Assembly (NCBI GenBank): GCA_001466705.2
Contig: LATX02000237.1
Location: 186,001 to 250,000 of the forward strand
Reading direction: 5' to 3'
Source of the DNA: Moniliophthora roreri
Lineage: Eukaryota; Basidiomycota; Agaricomycetes; Agaricales; Marasmiaceae
Length of the DNA stretch: 64,000 nt
Shown here in pieces: positions 9,825 to 21,948 of this stretch. Position 1 is the stretch's first letter; every line of letters begins with the position of its first letter. The notes under the pieces are model-generated. The model did no database searches, was not told the origin of the DNA, and saw only the letters and a program-made list of their open reading frames with translations. Made by a program: the position numbers and the translations under genes.

Positions 9825-12272
9825 CTAAGAGCTACGGGCCTGTTTTTTCGCGGTACCTATCGTCGTGTTATTCACCTGAAAAAATCGTCTCAGTTCGCCA
9901 AGTCATCAATTCGTAAGATAGAAATTTTTACCTTGGTGGCAAATCGAAGCGACGTTAGTGACTCGTTCAGGTGGGCAGCCAGAGGTGACAGGTTGAGAAC
10001 CATCTACGTATGAATGTCAGCACCTCCAAACCCAAAATAACGATTCAGACGCACTAGAGTTTTTGAATTACCACTCAGTGAATTTTGTAGCAGATATGTG
10101 AGCTGGAACGAGTGTTCAGTAACCCACGCATCGACAATACAATATGAACGAACCTTTGAGTTTCTATACGGGATATGCTTATCTCCTCTCTCACCTTTCT
10201 CCCCAAGCGCAGCAATAACATCCCCCAACGCGCTCAAACTCCTATTAATACTCTGGGTCTCTCTCAACCTCTCCTTGTCCCCCGCTGCATTTGCACCCGT
10301 ACCAAAACTATTTCCAAAGCTGACGTTAATCCTCTCACTCCCAGCCAGATCAACCAGGTTCAAACATCCTTCACATGTCTCTCCGGTTCGTGTATTCACC
10401 CCGCTAATGCGCAGCGTGAACACTGAATGGGAGCGAGACGAGCGTTCGTTCATCAGTGTTGCAGCCACTGATCTTCGGGATGCTGCTTGTGCAAGGAGGG
10501 TGCGAACTTGAGTAGGCGATTGGAGCGGTATGACAGTCAAGTCGGTTACGCGCGTTGAACCAGTCTTGGGGTCATGCTTAATGTCGTGCTTTTTCTTGTC
10601 GAAATCGCCCTTGCCGAGGAGGTCGTTGATGGTTTCATTGTACTATTGAAAGATTTAGTTTCATGTACGTAGGTTAAAGGAAGAGAGTGACGACACACAA
10701 TTTCGAGGAACTGCCCTTCCATGGTATATTCCCAGCCTTTACTCTTGAGGTCTTGCGACACGCGGAAGACTTGCTCGACTGCTCGAGGGATCATACCTTG
10801 GGTGACTTCACTCTGAGATAGCGGAACGTCAGCAAAGGGTGATGGGGGGCGATGAGAGATACGTACAGAACCACCCTCCATCGTGAATGATTTGCCTGAC
10901 CCTGTTTGGCCGTAAGCAAATATACAGACGTTGTATCCGTCGATACAACTCTGTGCGAGCATAGAGATCTCTTCGAAGACCTCGGCTTGTGTAGAATCAG
11001 GTTCGAAGACCTAAAATGTATCAGAAGAAATAAGAAGGACGTGTTAGAATAACGTACCCTGTCGAACGCAAAGTTATAGTTTTCGATACGCTCCTGACCT
11101 GTCGCGCTCTCGCTTGTGGAGGTGAGAACAATTTCCCTGTGATCCCGTCGGTCAGGGAATGCCATATTTGCCTGTAAATCGGCTTTGGCAGACGCAAAGT
11201 CATCGGTTGGTGCGGGTAGATCCGAAGGCAGAACTGGTCGAACTCGACAGAACACCCGAATATTGCCCTTGAGTTCCTGAACCATATTGTGCAGCTTTCT
11301 CCGCACCGATTCACTCTCCGTCGCCTCTGCCTTCATCTCCGCCATCGTCTTCTCCGCCGACTCGAGCTTGAGGTTCAACTCGGCAACCTTGCGTGAGTAC
11401 GCATCAATCTCTGCCTGCAGAGAAGCGTTCTGTACTTGTAGCGAGTGGTTTTCCGTGGATAGCGTCAGCTGTGCATTGGACTGATGTGAGATTGTCGACT
11501 TTAGAGACGACACCGTCTCCCGCTCCCTTTCCAAATCACTCCGACATAATCTCAGGTCCTCACTCGTCTCCCTCAACAACCTATCCTTCTTCTGGAGATC
11601 CAACTCCAAATCTGTTATTTCCCTCGCATGCTTCTTCTTCAAATTGTCGATCTCGTCGCTGGCGATGTTGAGCTCTGCTCTGCGTGTGAGTTCAAGGTCC
11701 TTTGCCGCGGCCAGTTGCTGGGAGAGGAGTTGTTGATTCTCCTGCAACTCAACCATTTTGGCACGTTCTGTGTCGAGTTCCGCTGCTACTCGTGCAGCAT
11801 CGGCGGCTCGAGCAGCTTCCATGGAGTTGAGTTTGCTTTGGATATCGTTGAACCGCCGATCATCCGAAGAACGACCCGCAGCAGTACGACTGGGGCCTGA
11901 GACGTTGCGTGATGTAGTAGAAAGTGGTTTTGATGATGGTCCGGCACGAGTCGATGTACTGGGCTGTGATGGTGGTGCACTTGTTCCCCGTACACCAGAT
12001 CTACTGGTAGTTAGATTGGGTGCCCGGGGTTTCGTGAGCGGTTTTGGTCCGTTTGAGGATGATTTGGATTGATTTGCTGCCGTCCGTGATGGTTGAAGTG
12101 GGGGTTTCGGTGGGCGGATAGGACCATTTGTGCCGACTGCTGCGACTTTTCTGGGTTGTGAAACATCTTGTTCTTCGTCTTCTTCAGGGATTGCCTTTCT
12201 CTTGAGCGATGTGCTGGCCGTTGCTGGCATCGTTGGTGAAGAACTTCGCAAGCGAGGTAGCCGAGACGCCAT
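9825..12272 (-). CDS. Kinesin-14 (Kar3/Klp2-type C-terminal motor)
   Basis: Minus-end-directed microtubule motor used in spindle assembly and nuclear fusion. The N-terminus is basic and Ser/Pro-rich ([16 protein letters not shown]...), followed by a long coiled coil (about 11850-11300) and the kinesin-14 neck [14 protein letters not shown]. The motor has the P-loop [16 protein letters not shown], switch I NERSSRSH and switch II DLAGSER. It ends after [17 protein letters not shown] with a short tail. The motor is split by several short introns (for example after FAFDRV, EGGS, FLEI, IPYRNSK and GNSKTL), and the reading frame is intact across them. I chose the ATG at 12272; an upstream in-frame ATG at 12476 would add 68 low-complexity residues. 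It is divergent from the membrane-protein gene at 12775. Confidence 0.9.
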
Positions 12273-12774
12273 GGGTGGTGGTTCGTCACAAGGACCAAGG
12301 TGAAAACTCGAACCAACCAGATTTGATTTCGTCAAGTCCCGTGACCGCGTCGGGTCTGGACTCGCTGGCACTGTGGCAGTGCTCCTTCGGGCTTGTCTCC
12401 TGGCTTTCAACACCGTCCTCGGAGAGCACTTGCGATCATGTTTTGGTTTGTCAAAGCAATTCGTTTGGTTTTCCACCTCTCCCCCTGATAATCGGCTTCA
12501 CTTTGCGGACAAGGAGTAACTCAAACCCATCGACAATTAACCGAAGCGGGCCATCGTGTCAGGTCGATCATGAACGATTCTCTCTACAGTTCAATGTGCA
12601 GCCAAGAAGACGGGATCCGGAAAGATGGGGTCTTTCGACCCCTCTCATAGGGTGCATCCCAGAGCCCGATTCCACGCTCTCGCTCGTCCTCCTGAGTTCG
12701 TTGGCAATCATTATTAAGGCAAGGTGTCCCTTCATTCGGACCTTTTACTTCCATTCAAACCCAAGGCGTTTAAG
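12273..12774. other. Divergent promoter region, kinesin-14 / membrane protein
   Basis: About 500 bp between two start codons pointing apart. The left 200 bp are open in the kinesin frame. No clear TATA box was seen. Confidence 0.4.
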
Positions 12775-14400
12775 ATGGGTTCGATAATATTTCCCTCAGC
12801 GGGGTTGCAAGTTCTCACTTGCATGATCTATCTTTGTGGTGAGTATTCAACTTCCTTTTCCTCCTCCTAGCGGCATTTTGACTGACTTGCCTGTCCAGGC
12901 CTATCAGTCCTGTCACATTGCCTATCTAGACGCATTCTGTCGGTCGGGTTGAACTCGTGGAAGGCTTTCACTGAAATTCCTTGGCCACGGCTATGTATCG
13001 TGTTAGTGTTTGTGGACTCGTGGTTCTTTCTGTTTTCAAGTGCGTGTCGTAACTTGTAGCCTGCTACCCCAGCTCACATTACTACCCTTAGGTGCATTGG
13101 TTATCTTCGGCATTGGCCTTGAGACCTCGTTGGTCGTTTGTGCTACGGCAATATACCTTTGCGCGGTATTCTATTGCACATCAAAGGTCTTCGTATACCT
13201 CTTCCTTCGTGTGTCCCAAATTATTTGATTCCTATGGACGTGTACTTACTGGTCTATAGTCGAGAAAGTTCATCTGGTCTGGTCACCTTCCATGGGCTCA
13301 CTCAAAAAAGCACAATCACCGATATACATGCTTGGAGTCACGACTGTCGGACTCTACACCGTTGTGATCTGCGTAACGTTAATCGGTGGACATTTCCTTC
13401 TCATGAGGAGGTTCCGCTTATTGAACTTTCTTTCTTCAGGCCGCGTACATCTACTCCGGCATGATGGCGCCTGTGTAATCGGACTCAAAACATACTCCTC
13501 CGTCACACTTCTAACATATGACTTGTACATCCCTTACTTCCACCGAAGCCAAAGTACTAACACCCTTCCTTTATGCATCTCGCTCGCAGGTATATCAATG
13601 TATTCCTCACCGCCCTCTTCCTTTGGCCTCTCTTCCGATCAAAAGTATCCGTATCCAACCCACGCAATAGATCAGTAGCCATACGTAACTTAGCGTGAGG
13701 TCGCTCGCAACTTACAACCACGCTTGTTTTTAACCTTTGGTAGTGCCGCGTTTGTTGCTCTGACAACATCCACCATCAACATCGCTATTCTAACGCATCT
13801 GCATGGAAAGGAGCTAGGTTGGGTTTGTCTTGGGAGCTGTTCGTCCGACGTACGCGCCTTCCCTACTCTTCCTCTCATTCGAACACACTTTAAACGCCAA
13901 ACAGGTAATTTTAAACGCCCTTGCCCTTTTCTGGGTAACAAAATCAACCGATGACTCCCTCCATAACACTCCGGAGCCAACCCTGGATATCGAGTCCCGT
14001 CGACCCATAATCAGCTTGTCAGCGTCAATGTGCCACGAAAGAATAGATCATTTTCCTGATATTTCACAACCTGCAAAGGCCCAAAAGCATCATAGTTACG
14101 CAGGTGCGATACCAGGGCAAGATTTGGGTGCTCAAGTGAAGAATCTGTTGAGATCGCAAAGGCAGAATAGGGTGCTTGAGGAGACAAGAAGATCTCTGCA
14201 GGTCAGACCATTTTTCGAAACTAAACTACGATGCTAATGTGGGTTTGTTCTCGAAGGCGAGCATAACTCGAACAACTGAATGCGAGGTCGAAGTGATCAG
14301 TACCATTACTGAGGTGGTGCGGGAGGCGAAGAAAGTCAAAGGAGACGATATAGAAGATAAAAAGACGAGCATTTCGTCGGGTTCGACTTCTCAGAAATGA
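12775..14400 (+). CDS. Basidiomycete multi-spanning membrane protein, uncharacterised
   Basis: A gene of about nine exons encoding an integral membrane protein with roughly seven hydrophobic segments. Exons in order read MGSIIFPSAGLQVLTCMIYL; LNSWKAFTEIPWPRLCIVLV with DSWFFLFSS; ALVIFGIGLETSLVVCATAI and FYCTSKVFVYLFL; VEKVHLVWSPSMGSLKKA; VTTVGLYTVVICVTLIG; INVFLTALFLWPLFRS; ALTTSTINIAILTHLHGKEL; and VILNALALFWVTKST. A hydrophilic tail follows and, after one more intron, a C-terminal SITRTTECEVEVIS stretch. The layout (IPWPRLC, SKV.VYLFLVE+VHLVW) fits a large family of unknown function that I recall from mushroom genomes. It resembles a receptor or transporter in topology only. The last exon is inferred from a good splice pair; without it translation would stop at 14237. 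Confidence 0.7.
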
Positions 14401-14715
14401 AGAGTATGGCGCGAAGGGGGTATTCTGGAGGTTAGAGATCCAGGATTGGATGTACCGTATTTGGACATGACAATAGAATCAAGCCGCGCGTGCCTGTTAC
14501 TCTTTTGTCATCATCTATATTAAGCCTGACCAATTTCCTATTATCGCAGGAGACCACGGAACTAGGCTATTCTCCAAAAAGAAGCCTCAGTGGGCTAGCC
14601 AGGCCGAACCTGTTCACAGGATCTCACAAGATCTTCTGGTGTTACCGGGTCCACCGAAGTCCTCTTACAAGTGCTAAATACGAACATCGAATTCTTCATT
14701 CAGTGACACCGAAAA
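14401..14715. other. Intergenic
   Basis: Holds the 3' end of the membrane-protein transcript and the promoter of the nitronate monooxygenase. No further feature seen. Confidence 0.5.
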
Positions 14716-15986
14716 ATGCCCACCAATACTATCAACACCCCGTTGACTAAGCTTCTCAGTATGCTTGTTCTCTTTGAGTATCTTTTGGCAGGTTCTCGCT
14801 GATAGTAGACTTGTAGATGTTCAAATTCCTATAATACTGGCGCCAATGGCGTTTGCCGCTAGTGCAGACCTTGCCAGTGCCGTAACTAAGGCCGGAGCGT
14901 TTGGGTTTATTCCTGCTAGTATGTGCGCTTCTACCATTCCTATATCACATCTGATTTTCCTAAAGGCTTCCACTCCTCGGCCGAACTCAAACAAGAACTC
15001 AATAAAGCACGCAAGATACTCTCTACCGCGCAAGACGAGCCAGTTCCCGTCGGGATCGGGTTTATCGGATGGATTCTCGATAAAACTGAAGTATCAGACG
15101 ACCCCAGGCTGGAAGCTGTCCTTGAAGAAAAGCCGGTAGCGCTTTGGTTCGCCTTTGGTGACGATTTGGGGAAGTATATCAAGAGAGTACGAGTGTATGA
15201 TTCGAAGCGGGAGCACAAAACGGTTGTGTTTGTGATCGTGAGCACGGTTGAGGACGCTCTGAAGGCGGCGAATGAGTGGGGGGCGGATGTACTTGTTGCT
15301 CAAGGTAGATCGTGATCCCTGCTATGTCTCATTCGATGATTTGCTGGACAATTTGATGTTTTGCAGGCATAGAAGCCGGGGGCCACGGCCATGCAGATGC
15401 TCCTCCCCTTCTCACAGTTCTCGAGGCTCTGAACAGAGCTATACCACCTGGCTCTGGCCCTCTGATCGTCGCAGCAGGAGGTATCTCAACTGGATCACAA
15501 ATCGCTGCCCTGTTAACAGCTGGCGCGTCTGGCGTCGCTCTCGGAACACGTTTCCTCTTCACAAACGAGTGTATCTACAGTCCCCCACAAAAAGACGCCC
15601 TCATCAACGCCGGTTTGGTTGATTCGACAGTTCGGACACTGGCGTTTGATGAAGTGGGTAGGACGATGGGCTGGCCGGCGAAACACGATGGGAGGGCACT
15701 GAACAATGATATTATGAAGGATGCGAGGGATGGATTGGGGCTTGAGGAGAGGTTGAAGAAGTTTGATGAAGGGAAGATGAAGGGAGAGACGGAGAGGTTG
15801 ATTGTCTGGGCTGGAGTTGGCGTTGGGCTTTCTGATTCTATTAAACCTGCAGAGGTGCATCATGGTCTTATCCTGAGACTATATGGGATACTGACGATCA
15901 CAATTATGCAGGACGTCGTTCGTGAGCTCCAGATCGAAAGCATTGGTGCATTGCGACGTGCATCTGGTCTACTGGTTGCGCAATGA
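14716..15986 (+). CDS. Nitronate monooxygenase (2-nitropropane dioxygenase family)
   Basis: FMN-dependent TIM-barrel enzyme that oxidises alkyl nitronates such as propionate 3-nitronate. The N-terminus, made by splicing at GTATGC...TTGTAG, reads MPTNTINTPLTKLL then NVQIPIILAPMAFAASADLA, the usual start of the class I fungal enzymes. Further exons give VPVGIGFIGWILDK, VFVIVSTVEDALKAANEWGA, GIEAGGHGHADAPPL (flavin-site motif with the family His) and IVAAGGISTGSQIAALLTAG with GASGVALGTRFL. The last exon ends RRASGLLVAQ. All exons are in frame over about 345 residues. No neighbour suggests a dedicated pathway; such enzymes act in detoxification. Confidence 0.88.
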
Positions 15987-16514
15987 TGGTGTATGGAATT
16001 CGTTGGACTTGAAGAAAGTAGATCTAGTAGTATTCTAAACATTTGTATGCTAGTATCTCTGAATGTCAAAGTGTAGCCATTTTGACCGAACTGAAACTGC
16101 CCGCGTCACTCACCTGCGTATCACCGGAGAGTAATACATCGACAATGGAAAGCATTGATGCAATTGCTGGAGTAGTGTCAGCATCGGCAGGTATGGGATT
16201 GCGCAAGATCTACAAGAGTTTTCAAGATCATACAACAAAGCCGGAATCTAGAATCCAACATGCTTCATTATACGATTTTATGTTGAGGCCTGGACCAGAT
16301 TTCGCGTTTGTCGGGCTTCAAGTTCCAGATGTCAAGGAGAGAACATGCGGCTCGGAGTGTAAAATTGGTTCCGAGATCCGCTGCATGGTCGTCACCTTGA
16401 TCGATATTTGACCAGTACCGTCGTCTACTATATAGTACACTGAATTTCCAATGTCCTTTGCATTGCCGGCCAAAGTGAGCTCCAGTTCTATCTGGTACTA
16501 TCTGACTATCCATG
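15987..16514. other. Intergenic
   Basis: No gene supported. A plus-strand frame at 16043-16411 has no recognisable family and lies behind the nitronate monooxygenase stop. Confidence 0.4.
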
Positions 16515-18084
16515 CTATATAGTAGGGGGGCTAAAATCAAGTTCCAGATGTACTCCAAACATTTGCCACTCAATCTCCATGCCTTCCTGTAATAACCTTT
16601 CCATCTCCGGCATCGCTGGAGTCTCGAAACCGTAGAACCGCACCTTGACTGTCTGTAAACTCGACGCTAACGAGATTAGGGCAGATGATGGAGTCCGAAT
16701 CGTAGCAGGGTGTCATCAGCCCGTGAAAAAGACGCTCCGTCAGGATTTGTCTATGTCCGCCTCCAATTTCCGTCAATCCGAGTCGTAAAAGGGACGGTGT
16801 TAGCCGTAAGAACGCTAAAAGGGCTTCATCCTTAACGTAGAGTCGCAATCCAAGGGATAAAAGTCGGCAGTTCGAATGTTGAACGAGTCTGGTGAACGGG
16901 ATCTCGGTCGTCATGAACGATAACCGTAAGGGTCATAATGGAATGATAGATGCTCCAACGCTGGGGTGTCAACTGCCACCTCTAACTTGAAATAAGCGCT
17001 CGTCATCAGTGGGGTAAAAACCATTGTGTTGATCATCGACGAGGATGATTGTAAGGGAGCGTATCGGCGTCCATTCCACCCGCAAACGCGATTGAGCTGC
17101 TACACTTGCCATTGCCGGCGATAGGTGGAGGCGAACAGTGCAACTGTTCACGGAACGGCATATTTGGGCAAGATGACGTATAATTTCGGAAGGAGATGAT
17201 GCGGAAGAAAAGAAGTTGAGGTCGATCTCTGTCAGACCGTTCCAATGCACTGGAATAGAAAGCGGACTCTCGACTGCATGTCCAAGATGAAGTATTTGCA
17301 GGGCAGAGGAAGCACATTTAAAGAGACTTCGCGTGGATTAGGAAGTAATGGTTAAGGGGGGGATGCCATTAATTATAACTGTCTCGAGTAAAGGCACGTC
17401 TCCTGGCTTGAGGCGACTGAACGGCAGCATTATGGCATAGGGAGTATTAAGATAGAGCGACTTCCATCGACGAGAATGAGATATAATGATTTGCATGATC
17501 TTCAAATAAATCAAGCACAACTCCTGAAGAGCCACGATTCTGTGACAACTGTAGCATTTCGAGTAGAACGAAAATGATAGTGTGATGGGTACAGATCACG
17601 ACCTTTTCAGCCATAGCTCCAGACCCTCATTTTGTGAGTGCATTCTAGAACGAAATGTATAGGGAATTCAGCCGGTGCAGGAAGGACCATGTGGATTGCT
17701 CTCCAGAGGCGAGGTGTTGTGATGGCGATTTCTCTGATCAGTAAAGGAGCTTCACTGACTCTTCGTACGGGAAGGCGGTCTGATGGAAGACAGTGGAGGA
17801 ATATTTCGGAAAGGATGGATGTCTCGCGGAAGTCTCCGAAAAGGCGACTTTAACGCTCGATGCTCATTGACGAATTTCTGAAGGTAATCGCGACGAGCTT
17901 GCAATCGCAATAGCTCTTCATTGATGATTCGAAGTTCTTCTTCCGGATTCATAAGGAGATCGCTAATTTGCTCAACCTCAAGCCCGGAGGTCGCGTAGTT
18001 TGTGTTCGGCACATGAGTCGATCCAATCTTTCGAATAGCAGCAAAATCAGGGATGCAAAGGACCCTCAAGTTGACTGACAACAC
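16515..18084 (-). pseudogene. Decayed F-box/LRR protein gene
   Basis: A typical mushroom F-box protein in pieces. The start is intact: NPEEELRIINEELLRLQARR with a coiled-coil-like helix, then KSPFRRLP. The F-box itself (SEIFLHCLPSD) continues in another frame from about 17825. A TGA at 17596-17598 interrupts LWLKRS*SVPITLSF, a TAA follows near 17339, and frame changes are needed before DTPALEHLSFHYDP (near 16985), before TTEIPFTRLV (near 16915) and before MERLLQEGMEIEW (near 16600). The C-terminus ends GVHLELDFSPPTI. A run of seven G at 17356-17362 lies in the body. Introns do not explain these breaks because no matching GT-AG pairs fall there. At least five lesions point to a real pseudogene rather than a sequencing slip. 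Confidence 0.75.
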
Positions 18085-18451
18085 ACCTTTTCCTTGTCCA
18101 TCCTAGGGTCTCGGATACTGGCAAGGTATGCGTATTTGTGATGGTTGAGAGGGAAAAGGTTAGAGTCTGAGTCCCTTCGTTCTTCGCACCCCGTGACTCC
18201 TCACTATGGCTTCAGCGGACTCCACTTCCCTTTGTGTGTTAACTTCTTACATGTTCTTGTTGGATTCAATGGCGATGTCTTTCAAGTCCCATTTCAAAAC
18301 GTGTATTGTTTATCCAACATCACCATGATACTTCGTGAACGACTCAAACGGACGAAAACACTACCTGTACCGTTCGTGCACATCAAGACCAGAAACCAGA
18401 GGTCAACTGTTCCCTTAAACGTTGTATAAGAATGAAGGAAGTGAGAAAGGG
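18085..18451. other. Intergenic
   Basis: Space between the F-box pseudogene and the unknown-family gene. No gene or motif recognised. Confidence 0.4.
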
Positions 18452-19108
18452 TCAATTGCGAACTGTCCACTTTCCCATCCCATTTGATCCTTTGTATTCG
18501 ATCGTCGCAACCGTCTTTCCAGTCATGTCAACCTCGATTCCCGACTCATTCTCCTGAAAGATCATCGAGCCAGTCTGATATTCCTGCGAGAACCACACTT
18601 TGACTGTATTCACCGGGGTGAGGTAAGCAGTGCCAACGACCTCGGTGGGCGAATTGAAGATGGGCAGGAATTGGTTTCCGAGTTTCGCGTTGACTCCGAT
18701 GTGGATCGAGCCGTACTCGTTATCGACCCTGAAGTTTCCCGAATCATTGGGTGTACCTCCCGCGCTTCCCATCACACCGCTAGCATCGAGGATGCACTTC
18801 TGGCCAAATTTGATACGCTCGGCGTTGCTAACAGCTTCGACTAGAAGTCCAACCTATGCAAGTCATCAGTGCCGAGGATATGAAAAAAACCAGCTTGAGC
18901 ATTCGCTTACTGTGTAGGAGTTCGAAGCAAAAACTTCGTATTCATCTTTCCACTGGAATCTGTTATTCTGGAGGTACTTCATGTCGCCTTTCCAGACCAC
19001 AGTGTATGAATCATTGAATAATTTGGCAACACAAAGGTTGTAGCCCAAATCTTTCATGAGCTGCAGTTGGTTGGTGTCGATGAAGACATTGAGGGTGTAG
19101 GTGGCCAT
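18452..19108 (-). CDS. Unknown protein family, paralogue 1
   Basis: Two exons give about 200 residues, starting MATYTLNVFIDTNQLQLMKD and ending GSNGMGKWTVRN. A phase-0 intron follows FASNSYT; exon 2 starts VGLLVEAVSNAERIKFGQK. There is no signal peptide or membrane segment, so it is probably cytosolic. The predicted character is mostly beta, with alternating hydrophobic residues and many Gly/Asn/Thr (for example VGTAYLTPVNTVKVWFS). It is clearly paralogous to the gene at 21032, including the intron position. I recognise no characterised family; compact beta proteins of this size in mushrooms are often lectins or defence proteins, but nothing in the sequence shows that here. Confidence 0.7.
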
Positions 19109-21031
19109 CGTGCTGCAGGGTGCTGATAAAAATTGAGGTCTCAGATCCTGAGTAACAGAGACGCACTGTTTGGAGATTACTGAGGAGTATGAGGTTGAAT
19201 CTGAAAGGAAAATTCGGTTAGCCTTATATGTATCCGGAAGATGAATGAAGCAAGGTACTATTTACCCCTCTTGCAGCAGTAACTCGACCAAAGAGTCCCG
19301 TATCCTCTATTTCAAGCTGCCAAATCCTTCGAGTTACGGAAGATTTTATTAGACACAGCCCTTCGCTACTTCAAGGAGCCGATTTCTGAACATATTCAAA
19401 GCTAGTGTTTGATATGTCGAAAAAAAGCGTTGTGCTTACCTTGACCCACCCAAAGATTTGCGCAGAGCCAGTGTTACGCCGGATGACTATCTAAGCAAAA
19501 CCCGTCCAATCAATGTCATTTAACGTTGGGCGTTCAGATGAAATTCAAAATTGAAACGGTGGCTTTTGCATGTCATATTCTGCGCCCGAGATCGATCTTT
19601 TTAGTTGATTGGAGAAGAAAGCCAAGACTGCTGTACTGTGCGGGCGATGTTCTAAGGCACCCATCTTCAATTTCCGTAGAGCTCGCCATAGCTAAGAGTC
19701 GTGACCTAGCCTTTAACATCGGCGTAAAGACAGCAACTAGACATACCTTATAAGCTGCCGCCCTCATGAATATATCCCCCATATCGGTGAGCAGCATCTA
19801 ATCTTCTCTGCCAGAGATTCTAACCCTAGTGCTTGTGCAGTATCAAGCTTGTATTCCTATGTTGCGAATTGAGTAAAACTATTGCTTCTTTAAGTCAGTA
19901 CTGGAATCAGATCAGAGTGAGATTTAGATACCGATTACTATGTTTTTATTTTGTTTTCAAGATCTTGCTCGCATTTTAGCGAAGGATAGAAGAGTCAGGA
20001 ATTGTTGGATGTTGATGTGTTGATGATGAAAGTCATAATCGAAACGACGCGTCGGGGCTGCGGGACCTTTCCTTTTGTCTCGAACCTTCCACCATCCACC
20101 ACTTTGGAGTTCTCAATCCAAGTTCCACAGACAATGGGTTTGACTGGGGAGGCAAAAATTACAGGTCCTGCCAAGGAGTCCAAGTAGTCAGATTTTGGGC
20201 CTGTGCAGGTGCATTGTCAAAACAGGCGTGAAGAAATGGAATTGCGAGTATGGTTCGTTTAGCTGGTATCCGTGTGCTCCCTGCTGAAGCTGAAAGCTGA
20301 TCAGTAATTCTTTTACAGCGTAACATTTAACCACCCCGACGTCTTCCGACCGAATCGAATATATTCATTTTTCATCCTCGTGAATCGGAGGTGGTCAAAG
20401 GGGTAGACTTTTAATCTGTCTGAAGAACAATGACTGACAGGTTGGTTGATACTTGGTATGGGCTCCTCGGATGCTTTGGTTGGTTTCATCTTCCATGGCT
20501 GACGGCGACGCCTCAGGTACATCTTATAGAATACCCACGATATCGACTTCACCTGCGCCCTTCACGGAACCTTGGCACGCAACTCTATTGAAGTATGTAC
20601 CTACGATTTCAATTTTGACGCCGGGGCTTCACCAATACCTGAATCTTCGTTCTGCTTAGCGCACCATCTCCTAGCACGAAAAGAGTCAAAACCTTAGAGG
20701 CTTGACAGGGTCATGACAGCAGCTGAGCCTTACGGTGAACTCTACGACCGACGACAGCAAGGAGAATCGCGAAAACAGGTTCCGTATTCAGCGGAACCAT
20801 GTCTTTAGGTACCAAAAGGCGTTCTGACTTGGGCGAAACAACTCTACGACAAGGTGTAGTGAGCTGTTCAAATTCGTGGTATAAAAGACTAGACGCTAAC
20901 TATTGCTCTTCCCAGACCTAAGCGACCAAGTATTCAACCTCAACCTCAGGTAGATCGGCACTTCCCTATCGGTTCGTCCATCTCTTACGCTTCCAATCAT
21001 ATTTAACTGAGCCAGCTGGGATAGCAGAGAA
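19109..21031. other. Gene-poor interval between the two unknown-family paralogues
   Basis: About 1.9 kb with only short overlapping open frames on both strands and no family resemblance. Both flanking paralogues are transcribed outward from it, so it contains both promoters. A TATA box is evident only at the right end. Confidence 0.5.
20880..20887 (+). promoter_or_regulatory. TATA box of unknown-family paralogue 2
   Basis: TATAAAAG occurs about 150 bp before the ATG at 21032. A CTCTTCCCAG-like acceptor near 20918 hints at a 5' UTR intron. Confidence 0.45.
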
Positions 21032-21710
21032 ATGGCTACGTACACACTCAAAGTTCACATCGACCCGAACCAACTTCAAACTATGAAGAGTTTGAACTTT
21101 AATCTCTGTGTCGCGAAGAAGGTTAACGGCGTCTACACTGTTGTCTGGCAGGGCGACCAGGAGTATCTCGTCGATAACACCTTCCAGTGGAAAGAACAAT
21201 ATCAAGTGTTCGCGACTAACACTTTTGAAGTGAGTCCGAAAATTCACAACTCAAGTGTTTTCCCTGCTGACGAGGAGGGACCAGGTCGGCGCCCTTGCAA
21301 TGGCCGAAACTAATTCCCAAGATATTCTCTTCGGCCAAAAGAGCACGCTCAACAGTGCTGGTGTGATGGAGGCAGCTGTCGGAACCCCGACTGTGTCGGG
21401 CCTTTTCAGAGTCGACAACAACTATGGCCTGATCCACATTGGCGTTAACGGTAGAATGGGGGTTAATGGTCAAGCTGGAAGCTCGACTCCGATCTTCATC
21501 TCGCCTACAGTCGTGATTGGCACGGCAACCCTAAAGCCAATCAATACGATCAAGGTTTGGTTCTCAACAGAATTTACGACCAGCACGATGATTTTCAAGG
21601 CCGATGAACCGGGAATTGAGCTAGATTTTACTGGCAGGACGACAGCGAAAATCTCTTATAGTGGTCAACCGGGTCTGGGAAAGTGGGCCGAGATACCCGT
21701 GTCAGTTTGA
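21032..21710 (+). CDS. Unknown protein family, paralogue 2
   Basis: About 208 residues in two exons (intron 21230-21284, phase 0, as in paralogue 1). It begins MATYTLKVHIDPNQLQTMKS, and exon 2 reads VGALAMAETNSQDILFGQKS. Shared blocks with paralogue 1 include NLCVAK, YTVVW.GD, QWK..Y.VFA.N, FRVDN.YG.IHIGVN, PIF.SP..V.GTA.L.P.NT.KVWFS and GKW near the end. It carries a small extra loop, GVNGRMGVNGQAG, an imperfect doubling of GVNG. No signal peptide, no membrane segment. The two copies are divergently arranged about 1.9 kb apart, which fits an inverted local duplication. Function not recognised. Confidence 0.72.
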
Positions 21711-21948
21711 CGGGAAATCAAGGGCTGGGGTGCTCTGTTGAGCCTTTGCGCAGCTGTAGTACATACAATTGGTCGCTACCTGTAGCGTCTGTCCTAATAC
21801 CAAGTCCTTCGTATAAATGTTTTGAAAGAAAATAAGCCGCCGCTCGATAATTTTAGATGGACCCGCGTTCAACGCTGAGTGAGAAAGAGGACGTGGCAGT
21901 GCCGCCGTTTTGCAAACGGACCAGGACCTCATGCAAGCGAATTGAGTC

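Noticed and set aside
10098..10511. 137-codon plus-strand frame
   Set aside because: It is the antisense shadow of the kinesin motor domain.
16043..16411. 122-codon plus-strand frame
   Set aside because: No start context, splice support or family resemblance; it lies in the 3' flank of the nitronate monooxygenase.
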